The notes under the pieces are model-generated. The model saw nothing but the letters and a program-made list of their open reading frames with translations. It searched no databases and was not told where the DNA came from. This document shows positions 45,574-54,657 of a stretch of DNA of 64,000 bases, in pieces. The translations under genes and the position numbers were made by a program. The stretch covers positions 793,631-857,630 of the forward strand of contig CP070701.1 of assembly GCA_020349885.1 (NCBI GenBank), given 5' to 3'. How positions within the stretch are numbered: position 1 is the stretch's first letter; every line of letters starts with the position of its first letter. The stretch comes from Acidobacteriota bacterium. Lineage in GTDB: Bacteria > Acidobacteriota > G020349885.

Positions 45574-48500
45574 ATGTCCAATAAAGGCTGGAAGCTTATC
45601 CTCGGCGCACTCGTCTTCAGCGTTGGCGTCGGGATCGTTATCACACACTTCCTGGGCAAAATCCGCCGGCCTGCCTCGTTCGAAGCGCTCCGCGCTGGTT
45701 TCATCGAGGAGTTCATCACCCGCAATGATGGATACCCCGGTCTCAGGGAGCACTACGGACTGAGGTTCCCCTCTGACCCGGAAGAGTTCGATCCCTACAT
45801 GATTTACCAGCAAGTAGCCGAACAGCGGGTCGATGTGATCAGCGGCCACTCTACCGCTGGGAGTATGCAAGGTTATGACTTAGCCATATTGGAAGACGAC
45901 AGGAATTTCTTTTTGCCCTACGAAGCGGCGCCGCTCGTTCGGCGGCAGACGCTTGATGAGCATCCCGAACTCAAGGACATCCTCGGGAAGCTCGCCGGGC
46001 AGATTTCGGAAGAGCAAATTCGTGAAATGAACTATCAAGTAGAGTACCGCGGCAAGGACGCCGCAGAGGTGGCCTGGGATTTTCTCGTTTCAAGAAAGCT
46101 CATTGATCCAGGCAATGAGCCGGGAGACGGATCGGCCGGCACCATCACAATTGGGGCCAAGTTTTTCGCCGAGCACGACATCCTCACAAGACTGATGGCC
46201 GTCCTAATCGAGCACCATTCCAACGTCAAAGTTTTGCGCAAGTTGAAGTTGATCGGGACGGCAACCTGTTTCGACGCGCTGCGGAGAGGCCAAATCGATC
46301 TCTACGTCGAATACACGGGGACAGGGCTGATTCTCTTGGAGCCGCTGCTGAGTCAGATCATCCAGGAGCCGGGCGAAGCGTTTGAAACGGTTCGGCACAA
46401 ATTCGCAGACGAGTATGACCTCGTATGGCTGGACCGCTTTGGTTTTAACAACACCTGGACGCTTGTTATGCGAAGCGAGCAAGCCCGACAACTCGGTATC
46501 AAGACCATCTCTGATCTGGCGAACGTTCTGAAGGAGCAATCCGAAACTCTGGCGCGACGCACGCACGGCGTCGGAATCTCTCCTCCGAGAACCGCTGCAC
46601 CGAGCCCACCAAGGGAGGCCCCCTTGACGGCTGCGGAACACCTTCGATCCTTGGAACGCAGGCAACAGCCTCCCACCGAGTTTGGCAGGCGAAGTGTGAC
46701 GCAGGAGGAGTACTTTCGGGCCAAGCATGATTTGGCCGATTCTGAAATGGAGCTGGATTCTGTGCGCGAACGCCTCCGTGCCGAACTGCCCAAGGCCCTG
46801 AAGGCTGCTCAAGAATCAAAAGAAAAAGCCCTCACGGCCCGTGTCGAGGCCGAAAAGCACCGGGTGAGTGTTTTCGAACAAGAGCGGAAGCTCAAGGAGC
46901 ACCGGCTGTCCATGGCCGAAACCGCAGCAACGACGACGTCGATCAAGGAAGTCTACGCCGCGTACCGGCGGGTGGCCATGACCGAAGACCTCTATCGCTA
47001 TGTTCAGGCGCTGGTGGACTCGTTGGAGGATGCGCGCCATGAATACGTCAGACATCAGGAGTTATTGAAAGAGCTGATGGCAGAACCCGGGAAGACGGAA
47101 GTGGCTGCCGAAGACCTAAAAACCCTTCGTGACGAGCTGGAGCAGGCGCCCAGGGAAATCACCATCCTCGCGCAACATGCCGACACGGCCGCTCGGCGAC
47201 TGGAGCAAGTGAAGAATCAGGTCTCCTTGGCACGAGAGCGACTGGAGATCTCAAAGGAGCATCTGAAATTGGAGCCTAAACCGGATGTGTCTGCGAGGCC
47301 CGATTCCACGAGAAGCCTTCCTGCCGGCGCCACCCTGGACGAACTCAAGCGGGAGACGGAGCGTAGGAAAGCTGAAGCCCAAAGCGCCGAGAACAAAGCC
47401 GACCTTGCTGAGGAGGAGGCCGATCAAGCCAGGGAGCTTACCGTCACAGAGTTGAAGGAAATGACAGACTTCGAGTGGGAACTGAGATATGCGCGGGATG
47501 TGCTGAAGAGGCTCCAGAGGGAGGGGGTTTCTCCGGATACGACCGCGGCCGCCCAGGAAAGGATTGATTTTCTAGAAGGCACGCTGGCCCGCATCCAGAC
47601 AACTCTGTCCCAGCTCGAACAGTCGATGAAGGAAAACAGGCAGCGAGCGCGAGAAAAACGCCTCCACGCCGAGTCGATGCACCGGGCCGCCGAGGATGCC
47701 GCGGCACGGCTGCGCGAAGAAGAGACAGAGCTCTTCAACGAAAAGATTCGAAAGCGGGGGCTGGCTGGCTTTTTTGCCGCGCTTACGATTGGGCTGGCCG
47801 TGTGGGTCCATCGCCTGGTTCGAGATAAGGAACGCCTGAGCCTGCGGGGCGTGACGGACCCCGAGAAGACGAAACGGATCCACACTCCCTACGTGCTGAT
47901 CCGCCGGATTGCCGTTCCACTCATTGGCATTGTGGGAACCCTCCTTGTCCTGCTGCAATTCGAGACGTTCCAGCGCATCAGCCTATCGATTCTCGCCTCG
48001 GCGGGAATCGCGGGCGTCGTCGTTGGGCTCGCCGCCCGGAGCCTGCTTGCCAACGCGGTGGCGGGGGTGACGCTCGCCTTCTCCCAGCCGATCCGGATCG
48101 GCGACACGGTCAAGATGGGTGACGAATGGGGTACGATTGAGGACATCGGCCTATTCCATACGATCTTCCTCGTGTGGGACCACCGGCGTATGGTCATTCC
48201 CAACGAAGTCCTGGCGGGGCGGGAGATCGTCAACTACTCCCTACGCGACCAGAAAATTTGGACCAAAGTGCCGATCTACCTCGACTACGACGCCGATGTG
48301 AAGAAAGCCCGTGAGATCCTGATTGAGGTAGCCAAGGAAAGCAAGAACTGGAATGGAAAGGATGAGCCGGAGGTGTGGTTCATGGAACTGGGCGAGCAGA
48401 CCATCTGCCTGTGGATTGCGGCATGGGCGGATGATCCTGATAAAGCATGGAGGCTTGGCTGCGATATTTTGGACAATGCCCTTCGAAGATTTCAGGAGGA

Positions 48501-48591
48501 AGGGATTCCACTGCCGCGCAGGCGCTTTCAGCTCGATGGCCCGCAGATCGCATTCGAACCGGAAAAAGGCCCGCGAGCCAAAGAAGAGTGA
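45574..48591 (+). CDS. OpuAC (permuted) - coiled coil - MscS channel fusion
   Basis: A 1005-residue fusion. Residues 7-27 form a membrane anchor. Residues about 34-177 match the second half of an OpuAC betaine/choline-type binding domain (EEFITRNDGYPGLREHYGL, then GHSTAGSM and LEDDRNFFLPYEAAPLVR). Residues about 190-320 match the first half (GTITIGAKFFAEHDILT, DLYVEYTGTG, GFNNTWTLVMR, TISDLANVL). The halves are thus in swapped order. A long coiled coil follows (about 370-725), then helices near 729-750 and 775-800, and an MscS pore and beta domain (IAGVVVGLAARSLLANAVAG, then QPIRIGD and VIPNEVL) to the end. A ligand-influenced mechanosensitive-type channel is inferred. The ATG at 45574 sets the anchor. 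Confidence 0.85.
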   Translation: MSNKGWKLILGALVFSVGVGIVITHFLGKIRRPASFEALRAGFIEEFITRNDGYPGLREHYGLRFPSDPEEFDPYMIYQQVAEQRVDVISGHSTAGSMQGYDLAILEDDRNFFLPYEAAPLVRRQTLDEHPELKDILGKLAGQISEEQIREMNYQVEYRGKDAAEVAWDFLVSRKLIDPGNEPGDGSAGTITIGAKFFAEHDILTRLMAVLIEHHSNVKVLRKLKLIGTATCFDALRRGQIDLYVEYTGTGLILLEPLLSQIIQEPGEAFETVRHKFADEYDLVWLDRFGFNNTWTLVMRSEQARQLGIKTISDLANVLKEQSETLARRTHGVGISPPRTAAPSPPREAPLTAAEHLRSLERRQQPPTEFGRRSVTQEEYFRAKHDLADSEMELDSVRERLRAELPKALKAAQESKEKALTARVEAEKHRVSVFEQERKLKEHRLSMAETAATTTSIKEVYAAYRRVAMTEDLYRYVQALVDSLEDARHEYVRHQELLKELMAEPGKTEVAAEDLKTLRDELEQAPREITILAQHADTAARRLEQVKNQVSLARERLEISKEHLKLEPKPDVSARPDSTRSLPAGATLDELKRETERRKAEAQSAENKADLAEEEADQARELTVTELKEMTDFEWELRYARDVLKRLQREGVSPDTTAAAQERIDFLEGTLARIQTTLSQLEQSMKENRQRAREKRLHAESMHRAAEDAAARLREEETELFNEKIRKRGLAGFFAALTIGLAVWVHRLVRDKERLSLRGVTDPEKTKRIHTPYVLIRRIAVPLIGIVGTLLVLLQFETFQRISLSILASAGIAGVVVGLAARSLLANAVAGVTLAFSQPIRIGDTVKMGDEWGTIEDIGLFHTIFLVWDHRRMVIPNEVLAGREIVNYSLRDQKIWTKVPIYLDYDADVKKAREILIEVAKESKNWNGKDEPEVWFMELGEQTICLWIAAWADDPDKAWRLGCDILDNALRRFQEEGIPLPRRRFQLDGPQIAFEPEKGPRAKEE

Positions 48592-48603
48592 AGAAAAAAC
48601 CCC

Positions 48604-50142
48604 TTAATTCAACGCCGAGGCCTTGAAGTTCAGCGCCCGGTTCATCCCCTTGATGAGCGCCAGCACCGAGGCCATGATCACGTCCTGGTCGATGGCGTCC
48701 CCCAGGAAAATGTTTCCGTTCTCGTCTTCCAGCCGCACCGTGACGTCGGCCAGGGCGTCCGTGCCTCCGGTAATAGCTTTCAGTTTGAATTCCTTCAATT
48801 TGATTTTCGGGTCCACCACGTTTCGAATGGCGGCCGAGGCGGCGTCCACCGGCCCCACGCCGGTGCCCTGCCCGACTTTTCTCACGCCGTTCACCTGAAG
48901 CTCGACGGTCGCCGTCGGCCTCGTCTTGTTTCCCGTCGTGATCTGGAAATCCACCAGCTGGATTTTGGTCTCCTCTTCGCTCAGCTCTCCCACCACGTCA
49001 CTCGCGATGGCGACGATGTCGTCCCTCGTCAATTCTTTTTTCTTGTCGGCCAGCTCCTTGACCTTCGTGGCGATCTCGTCCACCTGCTCCTCCTTGACGT
49101 CGTAGCCCATCTCCCGGACCACTTTCTCCACGGCATGCCTGCCCGAATGTTTTCCCAGGACCAAATTCGTGCCTACCCAGCCGATGTCCTCCGGGTTCAT
49201 AATTTCGTACGTGCGCTTGTGCGATATGACGCCGTGCTGGTGGACGCCGGCCTCGTGGGCGAACGCATTGGCCCCCACGATGGCTTTGTTTCTCTGGACC
49301 GCGATGCCCGTCAGGCTCGAAACCAGTCTCGATGTCTTGAAGATTTCCTTCGTATTGACGTTGCAGTGGAAGTCCCCGAAGAAATCCTTTCGCGTCTTGA
49401 GGTTCATCACGACCTCTTCCATGGAGCAGTTTCCGGCCCTCTCGCCGATGCCGTTGACCGTGCACTCCACCTGCAGGGCGCCGTTTTGGACGGCCGCGAG
49501 GGAGTTGGGAACGGCGAGTCCCAAATCGTTGTGGCAGTGGACGCTGATCACCACGTCCTTGGCTTCAGGAATCTTCTTAAAAATATACTTTATCCTTTGC
49601 CCGAACTCCTCGGGCTGCGCGTACCCGACCGTGTCCGGGATGTTGATGGTCGTGGCCCCCGCGGCAATGGCCTCGCGCACCACGTCGCACATGTAGTCCA
49701 GGTCGGTCCGGGCCGCGTCCTCCGGGCTGAACTCCACGTCCCCGGTGTATCCCTTCGCCCGCTTTATCGACTCGGTGGCCATTTCAATCACTTCTTCCTT
49801 GCTTTTGCGGAGCTTTTTCTCCCGGTGGATCTGGGACGTGGCTATGAACATGTGGATCCGGGCTTTCTCGGCATCCTTCAGCGCTTCCCATGCCCGGTCA
49901 ATGTCCTGCGGCATAGTTCTAGCCAGGCCGCAAATAACGGAGCCTTTTACGTTCTTGGAAACCAGCTTAACGGCCTCGAAATCCCCTTCCGAGGCGATGG
50001 GGAAGCCAGCTTCGATGACATCCACACCCAGTTTCGCGAGCTGCTTGGCGATAATCAATTTTTCGTTGATCGTCAAGCTGGCCCCGGGGCTCTGCTCGCC
50101 ATCCCTTAGGGTGGTGTCGAAAATGATTACCCTTTTGGACAT
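48604..50142 (-). CDS. leuA: 2-isopropylmalate synthase
   Basis: A 512-residue LeuA catalysing the first committed step of leucine synthesis. It has FDTTLRDGEQSPGASL, the metal-binding HCHNDLGLAVPNSL, NGIGERAGNCSMEE and a C-terminal LeuA dimer/allosteric domain (from about 390) with TGGTDALADVTVRLED. The length is typical of the feedback-regulated type. It shares its strand with leuCDB, but the 40128-48591 cluster on the other strand lies between. Own promoter at 50194-50222. Confidence 0.97.
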   Translation of the reverse strand: MSKRVIIFDTTLRDGEQSPGASLTINEKLIIAKQLAKLGVDVIEAGFPIASEGDFEAVKLVSKNVKGSVICGLARTMPQDIDRAWEALKDAEKARIHMFIATSQIHREKKLRKSKEEVIEMATESIKRAKGYTGDVEFSPEDAARTDLDYMCDVVREAIAAGATTINIPDTVGYAQPEEFGQRIKYIFKKIPEAKDVVISVHCHNDLGLAVPNSLAAVQNGALQVECTVNGIGERAGNCSMEEVVMNLKTRKDFFGDFHCNVNTKEIFKTSRLVSSLTGIAVQRNKAIVGANAFAHEAGVHQHGVISHKRTYEIMNPEDIGWVGTNLVLGKHSGRHAVEKVVREMGYDVKEEQVDEIATKVKELADKKKELTRDDIVAIASDVVGELSEEETKIQLVDFQITTGNKTRPTATVELQVNGVRKVGQGTGVGPVDAASAAIRNVVDPKIKLKEFKLKAITGGTDALADVTVRLEDENGNIFLGDAIDQDVIMASVLALIKGMNRALNFKASALN

Positions 50143-50193
50143 TTTTTCTCGCCTTTTCTTCGCCGTGCTCCGCTTCGACGCGTATCTTTAATA

Positions 50194-50222
50194 AAAGTAG
50201 ACCATCTTCGGGGCGGAGTCAA
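50194..50222 (-). promoter_or_regulatory. Probable leuA promoter
   Basis: Minus-strand TTGACT (50217-50222), a 17-bp spacer and TACTTT (50194-50199), about 50 bp before the leuA ATG. The space is too short for a leucine attenuator or T-box. Confidence 0.5.
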
Positions 50223-50387
50223 GAACCGGTTGTCCAGCTTGACTTTTTCTCTTGCTATGGGACGCCGCCTTTGTATATACTCTTACGCTTGCCGGAACAC
50301 TTAAAATAAGAATGCGAATGCAACATGTCGGAAGACCTATTTTCAATCTGACGGACTGGGACACGTCCTTCCAGAGGAGGTAACGCG

Positions 50388-51890
50388 ATGCAAGAACTTT
50401 TCGCCATTGCCGAGGAAACGGGAATCTTAAACGCCTTCAAGGCCGTGGGCATTCTGGTCTTTGGAGTGCTCTTTGCCCTGGCCTTATTCATCATCGTGCG
50501 GGCGGCGCTCCGCCGCACGGAGATCGACAACCGGCTGGCGCGGTGGTTCCTCGGCGACGTGAGGGCAAGATCGATGGAAGTGGAGCAGGCGATCGCAAAG
50601 GTGATTTTCTACCTCATCCTTGTCGTTTTCCTGGGCTTGTCTTTCCAGGTGCTGGGGTTCACGCTCATCACCGAGCCGCTCATCCGGTTTTTGACCAAGC
50701 TCTCCGAGGTGGCCCCGCAGCTGATCGGCGCGGGAGCCTTGCTGCTCTTCGCCTGGGTCGTGGCCACGGTGCTGAGGCTCACCCTCATGCGGGTGTTGAG
50801 CGCCGCGAGACTTGACAAGCACCTCGCAACCTCCGCGGGCTTCGAAGAGGAGGGACAGGCCGCGGTGAGTCAGACGCTCAGCAACGCGGCGTACTGGCTG
50901 GTTTTCCTGCTCTTTCTGCCCGGGGTGCTGAGTGTGCTGAGCGGGCTGGGGCTGCAGGGGCTGCTGGAGCCGGTGCAGGGGATGATGAACAAAGTCTTCA
51001 GCTTTCTGCCGAACATTCTTTACGCCGGCGTGATCCTGGTGGGCGGCTGGCTCATCGCGCGCATTCTGCAGCGGATTGTGGCCAACCTTACGGCCGCCGC
51101 CGGCGCGGACCGGCTGAGCGAACAGGCGGGGCTGACCGCGGTGCTCGGAAAACACCGGCTCTCCGACCTGCTCGGGCTCATCCTCTACGTGCTGGTCCTC
51201 ATCCCCGTGCTCATCGCCGCCCTCGACAAGCTGAAACTGGCGGCCATCACGCAGCCCGCAACCAACATGCTGAACAGGATCTGGGTGGCCCTTCCCAACA
51301 TCTTCGCCGCCGTTCTGCTGCTCCTGGTTTCCTACTGGATCGGGCGCGTGGTCGCCGGGTGGATCACCAACCTGCTGGAGGGCCTGGGCTTCAACGCCAT
51401 CCTGCGCCAGCTCGGCCTCGGCAAGGAGCCCGCCGAGGGCGAGAGGACGCCTTCCGAGATTGCGGGGGGTCTGGTTCTCGTGGCGGTCGTGCTCTTTGCG
51501 AGCGTGGAGGCGTTCCAGCTTCTCGGCTTCTCCCTCGTGGCCGACCTGGTCTACCAGTTCCTCGTCGCGGCCGGCCAGGTTCTCGTGGGGCTGCTTGTCT
51601 TCGCCATCGGCCTCTACCTGGCCAGCGTGGCGGCGCAGGCCGTGCTCGCGAGCGGGACGACGCAGGCCAGCCTGCTCGCCCTCGCGACGCGGGTTTCCAT
51701 CATCGCGCTCGGGGGCGCCATGGCCCTGCGGCAGATGGACCTTGCGAACGAGATCATCAATCTCGCCTTCGGCCTGCTGCTCGGGGCCGTGGCCGTGGCC
51801 GTGGCCCTGGCCTTCGGCCTCGGGGGCCGGGACATCGCGGCGCGCGAGCTTGAGGCCTGGCTCAAGTCCCTCAAAAGCAAGAAGTCCTGA
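50388..51890 (+). CDS. Multi-helix mechanosensitive-channel-like membrane protein (conserved TM helix repeats)
   Basis: A 500-residue integral membrane protein with about ten or more helices. It has repeated 'conserved TM helix' (PF05552-like) units such as LPNILYAGVILVGGWLIARI and LPNIFAAVLLLLVSYWIGRV followed by amphipathic segments. This is the CmpX-like arrangement related to MscS-type channels. The canonical MscS pore and beta domain is not obvious, so gating is unproven. RBS AGAGGAGG precedes the ATG. A TTGCTA/TATACT pair (50252-50281) may be its promoter. The gene is divergent from leuA. It is the second channel-like gene within 6 kb. Confidence 0.85.
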   Translation: MQELFAIAEETGILNAFKAVGILVFGVLFALALFIIVRAALRRTEIDNRLARWFLGDVRARSMEVEQAIAKVIFYLILVVFLGLSFQVLGFTLITEPLIRFLTKLSEVAPQLIGAGALLLFAWVVATVLRLTLMRVLSAARLDKHLATSAGFEEEGQAAVSQTLSNAAYWLVFLLFLPGVLSVLSGLGLQGLLEPVQGMMNKVFSFLPNILYAGVILVGGWLIARILQRIVANLTAAAGADRLSEQAGLTAVLGKHRLSDLLGLILYVLVLIPVLIAALDKLKLAAITQPATNMLNRIWVALPNIFAAVLLLLVSYWIGRVVAGWITNLLEGLGFNAILRQLGLGKEPAEGERTPSEIAGGLVLVAVVLFASVEAFQLLGFSLVADLVYQFLVAAGQVLVGLLVFAIGLYLASVAAQAVLASGTTQASLLALATRVSIIALGGAMALRQMDLANEIINLAFGLLLGAVAVAVALAFGLGGRDIAARELEAWLKSLKSKKS

Positions 51891-52472
51891 CGCCTGTCCC
51901 GTGCGAAGCGGCGGGGCTTGTCCCGACGCATCGCGTCGGGAACGGAAAGCTCCCATAAGAAGGAAGAAGGGATGTGCCGCTTTCTGCGGGAGCGTAGGGG
52001 CCTGCCCCGACCAAAGTCGGGGTTGCCGCATCTGCCGCTTCTGATTTTTCCCCCTTTTCTACTCGCCTTCGCGAAGCCTGTCCTCCGCACTATGATGTTC
52101 TGCCAAGACGTTCCGCAACGACGAGCAACTTTGGAAGGTGGGCGCTTCGGCGGAGCGAGGAAGGGGGAACAAGGGGGATTACCATGAATGGATTCCTTGT
52201 TTTATAGTAATCCCCCCGGCCCCCTCTACCAAAGGGGGTTTTCAACCATCGGACGTGCCGCTTTTTTGTAGGGGCAGTCCTCCGTGCCTGCCCTGACGAT
52301 CATGGGCAACCACAAGGGTTGCCCCTACTGGCCGCTTTTGACTTCTGGAGATGGAGAGGCCGCCCTACAAAAAACCGAAAGGGCGGGCTTGCGCCGCCTC
52401 CCGAGTCCCTTAAAATCGTAGGGGCGCGGTGGCCGCGCCCCTACAAAAAAAGAGTCGTTGTGGCTTAGACGA
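51891..52472. repeat. Gene-free region carrying five palindromes
   Basis: No gene seen. The region has cccgacgc/gcgtcggg (51922-51940), ccccgac/gtcgggg (52005-52022), gggggattac/gtaatccccc (52173-52216), gggcaacc/ggttgccc (about 52304-52324), and a 12-bp perfect stem gtaggggcgcgg/ccgcgcccctac (52418-52444). The last may serve as a weak terminator between the convergent channel and porin genes. The others look like dispersed short palindromic repeats. Confidence 0.7.
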
Positions 52473-54062
52473 TTACCAGGTCGCCACCAAGCTGGCGTAC
52501 GCGCGGTACGCGTTGTCTTCGCCCCATTCGGTCTCGCTATCGTCGATCGCGTCTTCGTCTGTCCAGTATTCCCAGCCGCCGTAGTAGGCGTCGGTGGCAG
52601 CGGCCACGCGGTCGCCCTCGATGATGTAGGAGAGGTTGAACGCCGAGCTGAGGTGCTCGCTGTACTGGTAGGTGAGCCAGGCGTCGAGCTCGGTCGCCAG
52701 ATCCGAATCCACGTCGATGGAGTCTTGCGTGCTATCGTTCCACCAGTCGTAACTGCCCATGTCGAACTCGTCCTCCAAAGCCATTAAGAACACGAGGTTC
52801 GCACCAAAGTTGATGGAGTCGTTCGCCTTCATCTTGAAGTTGAGCTGCGGGATGAGCGCGCCCGACGAGGCGCCGTTCGTCGGACCCAGCATGGTGTAGA
52901 ACGGCGACGTGATGTCGTAGTTCCAGCCATTGCTCAGGATGGACGAGTAGAGGAGGTCGGCGTTGCCCCAGCGGCCGTGGCTGTCGCCGAAGAGGCGCCA
53001 GAAGCCGTCCCGGTCCTCATCGGCGGAATAGTCCGTCGCGTCGTCGCCCGTGATGTAGGTGAGGCCGAAGGCGAGGCGCGGCTCGTAATCGCTGTCGAAC
53101 GTGTAGCCGATGACGCCGTTGAAGGCGATGCCGTTGCCGTCCTGTTTGCTCATGGGTCCGCCCCAGCCGGTATCCCAGCTGTTGTCCTGCCACGCGAGCT
53201 CAGCCGACCAGTCGAAGCCGGCAAAGGCCTCCCTGCTGAACCAGCGCACGCCCAGGGTCATGGTGTCGAAGTCCGAAGCCACCTGGGTCGTAGCATTCGC
53301 GTTGAAGTTGCCGTGCAGCAGGTAGCCCTCGACGCCCTGGCGGTCGGTGACTCTCCACGTCGTGTAGACGCCGCGGAGGTCGCCGTCGTCCTCGTTCGAG
53401 TAATCGTTGATGGTCCTCGTGTAGACCTTGTACCAGAAGATCGCGAGGTCGACCTGGTCATTTCCCCAGTCCGCGCGGAGGCCGTCGAACGAGACGCCGT
53501 CGTACCAGTCGTCGTCGCCCATCAGGAACTCGTCCCCGAGGGGCGAGGTCTGGCGGCCCAGCTTGAACGACCAGTTGCTGTCCCAGGCGTTCCGGATGTG
53601 GATGTAGGCCTCGAACAGGCTGAAGTAGTCATACTGCGTGCCGAGGCCTGAGCCGGCGGTTTCCCAATAGTCATCGAACGTGACGTCTTGCCGGACGATG
53701 GGAGCCATGCCATTCTCGGGGCCAAAGATGTAGCCGTCTTCGCCCCAACCCATGCCGAACCAGCCCACGTCCTGGAGGTTCACCACGACGTCCACGTTGC
53801 GCGTCACGAGAGCCTTCAACACGATGTTCGCGCGCCACGGGGTGTAGGAGAAGTCGTCGTCACAGAAGATGGAAGGGCAGACAGCGTTGCTGCTCCAGTC
53901 GTCATTGTGATCCGTGAAGTCGTAGATGTTGTTGTAGTAATCCCAGCGGATCCGGAGACCCCCCGAGACTTCGAGATCCGTGTTGCCGACCGTCGTCACG
54001 GTGCCTGCAAAGACAGGCGCGACGAGCAGCGCCGCCACGGACATGATTAACAGTTTCTTCAT
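52473..54062 (-). CDS. Porin-like outer-membrane beta-barrel (alginate-export-like)
   Basis: A 529-residue outer-membrane protein. The signal peptide is MKKLLIMSVAALLVAPVFA (19). Alternating amphipathic strands, many Trp, Tyr and Asp residues, and a C-terminal ...YASLVATW end fit a beta-barrel. WSFKLGRQTSPLGDEFLMGD matches the 'GRQ' segment of alginate-export/carbohydrate porins. The substrate is unknown. The gene has a strong RBS (AGGAGG) and a leader of roughly 410 nt. Confidence 0.88.
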   Translation of the reverse strand: MKKLLIMSVAALLVAPVFAGTVTTVGNTDLEVSGGLRIRWDYYNNIYDFTDHNDDWSSNAVCPSIFCDDDFSYTPWRANIVLKALVTRNVDVVVNLQDVGWFGMGWGEDGYIFGPENGMAPIVRQDVTFDDYWETAGSGLGTQYDYFSLFEAYIHIRNAWDSNWSFKLGRQTSPLGDEFLMGDDDWYDGVSFDGLRADWGNDQVDLAIFWYKVYTRTINDYSNEDDGDLRGVYTTWRVTDRQGVEGYLLHGNFNANATTQVASDFDTMTLGVRWFSREAFAGFDWSAELAWQDNSWDTGWGGPMSKQDGNGIAFNGVIGYTFDSDYEPRLAFGLTYITGDDATDYSADEDRDGFWRLFGDSHGRWGNADLLYSSILSNGWNYDITSPFYTMLGPTNGASSGALIPQLNFKMKANDSINFGANLVFLMALEDEFDMGSYDWWNDSTQDSIDVDSDLATELDAWLTYQYSEHLSSAFNLSYIIEGDRVAAATDAYYGGWEYWTDEDAIDDSETEWGEDNAYRAYASLVATW

Positions 54063-54473
54063 TTTCTTCGCTACCTCCTAAAGGTAGAGTAAGTTAGTTG
54101 TCTTTGGTCCCCAAGTTCCCTGGAGGGCCCTCGGGAGCCTTTACCGGTAAAGTCCCCGACCTTGGGTCGGGAAATGAGCACGCCCCAGCCGCCCCGCCCA
54201 TCGGGGCGCTTAGGGCCTGCCGCTGCTTTAATGCCTTGGGAGGTCTTTCGACCCCCTCCGCAGTAAGCCATTCTATATGTATTTTTCTACCTCCACCCTA
54301 TAGGGCGAAAGCCAATTTCCTCTTTTGTTTACACACACTTATGCCCGCTCTTGGCGGACCTTTTTCGGCTTTTGGAAGGGGGTCAAAAGGCTAAATGAGG
54401 GGCTAAATTATCGGCTCCCTTCCGCCGGCCGGGACGCCCTCTTAAGGCACCCCGTTTGCATAATGTAGATATA
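54063..54473 (-). promoter_or_regulatory. Long structured leader of the porin gene
   Basis: No gene here. Read on the minus strand it holds ggtcgaaagacc (54242-54253), gccccg/cggggc (54191-54207), cccgacc/ggtcggg (54155-54171) and a 14-bp palindrome ctttaccggtaaag (54139-54152) before the RBS. I do not recognise a known riboswitch. Regulation of porin expression through RNA structure is inference. Confidence 0.45.
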
Positions 54474-54502
54474 AGCTTATCACGGAAAAAAGCGTTTGTC
54501 AA
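54474..54502 (-). promoter_or_regulatory. Probable porin promoter
   Basis: TTGACA (54497-54502), a 17-bp spacer, then TAAGCT (54474-54479) on the minus strand. The same boxes occur before the TPR gene at 582-611. On the plus strand, TTGACA (54535-54540) with TGCTAAAGT (54553-54561) may serve the TatD-fusion gene. Confidence 0.5.
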
Positions 54503-54657
54503 GGGAATTTATGGAAAATCCGAGCCCCGCCATTTTGACAGTTTGAAACCCCTGCTAAAGTCCCCAACATGTCATTCCTGTGTCGGGATCAGGGACCCGT
54601 ACATGTCCTTGCCTCTGCCCGCAACGGGATTTACACTAAGGGGAACGGCCTATCCCC

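Noticed and set aside
40128-48591. Mobile element carrying the transport/channel cluster
   Set aside because: No transposase, integrase, terminal inverted repeats or target-site duplication found. Insertion is inferred only from the split leu genes.
52418-52444. Rho-independent terminator for the porin gene
   Set aside because: The stem is perfect, but on the minus strand only a short interrupted T-run follows, so it is reported as a palindrome.
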